Below are positions 60,580-64,000 of a DNA stretch of 64,000 nucleotides, piece by piece. The stretch lies in contig NW_001865043.1 of assembly GCF_000002865.3 (NCBI RefSeq), forward strand, positions 513,008 to 577,007. The letters run 5' to 3'. Position 1 is the stretch's first letter. Each line of letters begins with the position of its first letter. A program made the translations under genes and the position numbers. Source of the stretch: Monosiga brevicollis MX1. Taxonomy: Eukaryota > Opisthokonta > Choanoflagellata > Craspedida > Salpingoecidae. The notes under the pieces are model-generated. The model was not told where the DNA came from and did not search any database. It saw nothing but the letters and a program-made list of their open reading frames with translations.

Positions 60580-60964
60580 TGATCATAGAGATGACCTCTT
60601 GATTTCCCTCAAATGAATCGACTGTGTGAAAGATAACTCGTCAGACGAGAGAAACAAATGTCAAGGCGACGGCGAGGGCGGATCTTCTTCGTATATTAAG
60701 TCTAACATGCGGTAGCAGGCTCCTCCATGAAGACAGTGACACAGTCTTCTCCCAGAATGATGATCAAATGAATGATAAATTTCAATTTTGCAAGTGCATT
60801 TGTCAGCTAACAGCAAGAATCGGCTTTTTCGACCCCTTGAGGATGGATTCTGAGAGGGTCGGCAAAACCGCAAGAATGAGTCGTTCAGAATTTTCAGTTT
60901 CTTTTTCCGAATGAGAAAATGATCGCATCTGCAACGGAAAAACGGACACCATGAAAAGTGGCGC
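60580..60964. other. Unassigned DNA between ATPase-nuclease gene and right arm
   Basis: 385 bases, presumably the 3' UTR. No open frame or repeat of note on the + strand. Confidence 0.5.
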
Positions 60965-61504
60965 TGTGAGGCTCCAGCACGTCTGGAGGCCGTTTTTGGG
61001 TTGCGAGGAAGGGCGTAGATTTGAGGAAGCGTTTTGAGAGAGGTTTGAGAGACGTCCGTCGGGACGGAGCGAATGCTTTGATAAAAACAACGTGTTTTTT
61101 TTTGATGGTGTCTTGAGGTCAATTGTACCAGCTGCGGTCGGCAAGCATTCACAGTGACTAGACCAGGTGCACCGTTTGAATAGCTGTAGAGTCGCTCAAT
61201 CCCGAGGATAGGGAAAGTGCAACTCGTGCCCGACCGCAGGTGCCACAACAAAGGGAAACAACAGTAGTCACAAGCTTATTGCCCCAGGGCAGCTGCCCAG
61301 GCATCGTGGGGACCGCGTCACACGCGGTGTTTACTCATGTGACTCCCACGAGGAGGATCTGGGCCAGGGGGTCCAAGTGTAGGTGTCAATGTGTGAGGTC
61401 GTAGCAGCTATGGGATACCAATAGGAAGACCCATAGCGACCGATGCTGAGTGTGTGCGAAAGCAGTGGGAGTGCTCAAATGCGTGGAAGCACGGATTTGA
61501 CGCT
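60965..61504 (-). repeat. Right inverted arm (540 bases)
   Basis: Reverse-complement copy of the left arm. It is longer because it carries about 60 extra bases (near 61277-61370, including GTGTGACGCGG and a CAGCTGCCC palindrome-like stretch) that the left arm lacks. It ends directly against a non-LTR reverse transcriptase fragment. Confidence 0.88.
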
Positions 61505-62609
61505 TACACGACCTTTTGGTACCGCCCGGGCTGATCCCGTACAATGCTTCGACACCCGCCTCCACGTCTACACTGGCACCAGCCACGGCTGTGAGCTCCC
61601 CAAACGTGTCCTTCACCAAGGGTGAGCTCCCCAAGGCGTTGGCGGCCACCAAGGGTGTCACCGACCCCTATGGTTGGTCTGGTGAGCTTCTTGCCTCCAT
61701 CTACCGCATCAAGGAGAACTTCAGTCAAGTCTTGGGCCCACGCCAGGGTTCTACCAGTGACCCGACTGCTCCTTCTGATGGAGACGCGCCTCAGGGCCCC
61801 ACCACAGCCACTGGAGGCCCTCAGGTTGCCTTGAACAAGATCTTTCACCACATTGCCAACAACACCGTGCCCGAGTCGAGTCGACATGCCCTTTGCTCCA
61901 TCAACTACACTATCCTGGAGAAGGCCAATGGCAAGTTTCGACCCGTGGGCACGGATTCCATCTTCAACAAGGTTGTCAACCGCGCTCTGCTCGAGCAACA
62001 GCAGCCCCATATTGCACACTTGCTACAGGCCAGTCCAGAGCTGGCCGTCGGAGTCAAGGACGGCATTTCAGCAGCGGTTGGCATGGCCTTTGGTGAGCTT
62101 CAAGCCTGTGAGTCTACCCCGGGCTGGACCATGCTCTCCCTCGATTTCAAGAGTGCCTTCAACTACACCGACCGAGCACGCCTGCACGAGATTGTGGCCG
62201 ACAAGGTCCCTGGCCTCTTGCGCGCCTTCATCTGCAGCCCAGTAAGAGCCGCTTCTACATGCCTCGCCACCATTCGGCTTCCATCACTGCTATCAAGTCT
62301 GTCTTGCCAGATGCCGTGCGCGAGACGGCCAACACGCGCATGACGGTCTTGGGAACGCCGATTGGCCGTCGCGAGTGGATGAAGAAGCAGCTGAACGACA
62401 AGGCGAAGCACATTGCTGGCAAGCTCAATGACATGCTGACGACCGGTGTCTCGCTTCAGGCCCTCCTCACGGCCATGCAGTACGTGCCTAGCCTCATCAA
62501 CCACCTCTACACGCTGCCCCCAAGTCTGACGTCAGGCTTGTCCGAGCTCTTGAACCGTGCTTGCAAACACACCTTTGTCAAAGCCTTTTTTTCTGACATC
62601 TTGGCGTGA
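61505..62609 (+). mobile_element. Non-LTR retrotransposon (LINE) reverse transcriptase fragment
   Basis: An open frame without a start codon begins at the arm boundary. Reverse transcriptase blocks 1-3 are visible: DPYGWSGELL, ILEKANGKFRPVGTDSIFNK, ELAVGVKDGISAAVGMAF and MLSLDFKSAFNYTDRARL with the first catalytic Asp. Near 62240 the frame is lost; the next frame resumes at MTVLGTPIGRREWMKKQLND, a block that normally follows the FADD box. The stretch with FADD is therefore deleted, and the copy ends soon after (DILA then stop at 62609), lacking the C-terminal endonuclease or zinc-knuckle region. A dead, 5'-truncated, internally deleted copy. Confidence 0.75.
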
Positions 62610-62718
62610 ACCACGTTGTCAGACAAAATCTGCAACCCCGCTCTTTGCGGCCCGCGTTTTGGCGGCGCCCTCGCTCCCACCGTGTCCGCTCGCTTGCTCG
62701 CTAGCTTGCCCCGCGGAC

Positions 62719-64000
62719 ATGGCCACTGAGTCCGTCGGCGAGGATTCTTGGACCCAAGTCCGCGGTGCTAAGCGCCCGAGTGCCGAATCACCTCCAAGCA
62801 ACGCAACCACCTCGCCTTCCCAAACTCATCGTTCTGCAAAACACACGAAACATGGCAGCGCTCGCCACGACCGTAACCATGTTTTCCCTGACCCCATGAC
62901 CACCCCGCTTCGCCCTCACGCCCGCCACTCTGTCCCTACCGCTCGTGCCTCGTCTCATGTGCCCTTGACGTCCCCCGCTGCCGGTGCGACCGAGTCTTCG
63001 GCACGTGCCGTCGTGCCCGCGGCCGAGCCAGTGACCAGGACGTCAAACGGCGGCGGGGAGCAACTTCCCATTCTCGGAAACACTTCCAATGCTTCTCCCC
63101 GCACCCCTCGCACGCCATCCAGCCCTCGCTCCTTTGCTCAAGTTGCTGCGGCAATGCCTGCCGCCGCCACTGCCACATCTTTGGCCCCTGTGACCGAGGA
63201 TTTGTCAGCATCGGTGCCCTCTGAGCCAAATGGCAGCGGGGAGCAGCAACCCTCGCCCAAGTCCATAGGGCAGACACATCATTCGATTCCCAACACACCA
63301 TCGGATTTTTTGACCATGTCTTCGGATGAAAGCGACTCCCCTCCTCGCTCCACCGCACTCCGCGCGCCCACCCCTATCGCCCCTCCCGCGCATCATGGTG
63401 ACGGTGACACAAACGGCAGTGCCACGCCTGAGCCATTGGTGCAATCACCTACACCCGCCCAAATGGTGCTGCCAGATCCATCGGGTACACAACAAACCCA
63501 TTCCGATCCCTCTCCGCCCTCTGCTTCACCCCCTGCCACTGCCATTTTGCCCGCTGCCGTTTCACATCCTGTCGAACACAGTGAGCATACAAACTCAGCC
63601 CCACTTGGCGAAGTCAGTGAGAGTGAAACACACAATACAGCGGGCGAACACAGTGAGAGTGAGCAAGATGTTCTTCTCAGCGATCCCGCTCCGCCCAACG
63701 CTGCCAACGTGCTGGATGCCCAGCGCAAGGTCCTGCTGAAGACATCTGGCCACAGGCAACTTCTCGCCTGCCCATTTGGGCTTTGCAAATGCAAGGGGCC
63801 CCGCCTTGACCGCAAAGCCTGGGTCAATCATGTTCTACGCGAGCACCCCTACGACGAGCAAGCCACTGATCTGGTCAAGCAGGTGATGGAGGCCAAATTG
63901 GTCGCCCAGTGCAACAAGTGTCACCTCTTCTTCGAAGCTACTGGTATCAGTCAACACCGCTCCCGATGTGGTGCCAATCTGAAGCGAGCGACCGAGGCGT
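62719..64000 (+). CDS. 5' part of a non-LTR retrotransposon ORF with zinc fingers, runs off window
   Basis: A frame open from ATG 62719 (MATESVGEDSWTQVRGAKRP) to base 64000 with no stop (427+ codons). The first 340 residues are Pro/Ser/Thr/Ala-rich, with a repeated EHSE/SESE phrase near residues 290-320. Then come a C2H2-like finger starting at Cys351 (CPFGLCKC, later HVLREH) and a second C-x2-C-x12-H-x4-C finger at Cys398 (CNKCHLFFEATGISQHRSRC). N-terminal fingers before a reverse transcriptase are typical of R2/NeSL-type elements with one long ORF. Together with the RT fragment just upstream this suggests a second, perhaps complete, copy in head-to-tail order. The 62610-62718 stretch would be its 5' UTR. 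Family inferred; the RT part is outside the window. Confidence 0.55.
   Translation, partial: MATESVGEDSWTQVRGAKRPSAESPPSNATTSPSQTHRSAKHTKHGSARHDRNHVFPDPMTTPLRPHARHSVPTARASSHVPLTSPAAGATESSARAVVPAAEPVTRTSNGGGEQLPILGNTSNASPRTPRTPSSPRSFAQVAAAMPAAATATSLAPVTEDLSASVPSEPNGSGEQQPSPKSIGQTHHSIPNTPSDFLTMSSDESDSPPRSTALRAPTPIAPPAHHGDGDTNGSATPEPLVQSPTPAQMVLPDPSGTQQTHSDPSPPSASPPATAILPAAVSHPVEHSEHTNSAPLGEVSESETHNTAGEHSESEQDVLLSDPAPPNAANVLDAQRKVLLKTSGHRQLLACPFGLCKCKGPRLDRKAWVNHVLREHPYDEQATDLVKQVMEAKLVAQCNKCHLFFEATGISQHRSRCGANLKRATEA

Larger units (their letters stand above)
57181..61504 (+). mobile_element. Inverted-repeat-bounded unit carrying an ATPase-nuclease gene
   Basis: A 4.3-kb unit whose two ends are long inverted copies of each other: left arm 57181-57656, right arm 60965-61504, both beginning AGCGTCAAATC and both ending at a CTCCAGACGTGCTGGAGCC palindrome. 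Inside, in order, are a CAGAT-core repeat array (57700-58205), a short GA run (58245-58260), a gap with a likely promoter, the intact ATPase-nuclease gene (58744-60579) and 385 bases of unassigned DNA. I found no DDE transposase and no obvious target-site duplication (the flanks read TTTATT on the left and TACACG on the right). The structure suggests a DNA transposon or a gene caught between two inverted copies of another repeat. The first is favoured by the intronless gene and the tight boundaries, but not proven. Confidence 0.55.

Noticed and set aside
57181-61504. Arms as long terminal repeats of a retroelement
   Set aside because: The arms are inverted, not direct, and there is no integrase, protease, capsid or reverse transcriptase between them.
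57170-61515. Target-site duplication at the outer ends of the arms
   Set aside because: The flanks (TTTATT and TACACG) do not match over any convincing length.

Overview
The window looks like nuclear DNA of a unicellular holozoan, most likely a choanoflagellate. This is inferred from about 55% GC, genes every 2-4 kb on both strands, many introns of roughly 50-200 bases with GT-AG ends, abundant (CA/GT)n tracts, and an animal-like gene set (Rab3GAP1, SSX2IP-like, pentameric ligand-gated channel, claudin-like tetraspanner, PEK-type kinase). The species cannot be fixed from sequence alone. All multi-exon models below were assembled by eye, so inner exon borders are approximate.

Layout: 1-3332 (-) 3' part of a ZFC3H1/Red1-type nuclear exosome adaptor; 3667-8212 (+) secreted TIM-barrel glycosidase with a YWTDNG motif; 8455-9396 (-) TLC-domain membrane protein; 9573-10892 (+) second secreted glycosidase-like protein, intronless; 11249-13766 (-) claudin-like four-pass protein with a long tail; 15258-17161 (-) Cys-loop-type channel that lacks the Cys-loop cysteines; 17314-19526 (+) MOCS3/UBA4; 19618-23431 (-) coiled-coil protein of unknown family; 23940-27942 (+) LRR receptor kinase; 28334-31085 (-) unrecognised protein with possible membrane segments; 31394-33744 (-) LRR protein; 34320-35000 (-) basic RGG-like protein; 35133-39255 (-) ubiquitin-specific protease; 39632-41810 (-) MATE transporter; 42250-43987 (+) mitoribosomal protein uL29m (MRPL47); 45014-48491 (+) eIF2-alpha kinase; 48619-53531 (-) Rab3GAP1; 53842-56798 (+) SSX2IP/ADIP-like coiled-coil protein.

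The right end (57181-64000) is different: intron-free and repeat-rich. Two inverted arms of about 0.5 kb (57181-57656 and 60965-61504) enclose an array of CAGAT-core repeats and one intact 611-residue gene whose product pairs a P-loop ATPase with a C-terminal restriction-endonuclease-like domain. It is followed directly by a decayed non-LTR reverse transcriptase (61505-62609) and the 5' part of a second non-LTR element with zinc fingers, running off the window. The inverted-repeat ATPase-nuclease unit is the best candidate for an undescribed system.

The host genes are mostly housekeeping (molybdenum cofactor/tRNA thiolation, mitochondrial translation, ubiquitin, Rab GTPase control, stress translation control) plus cell-surface and secreted proteins. 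They do not form one pathway. Every divergent gene pair that I can define (six of six) has a simple-sequence tract in its shared upstream region.
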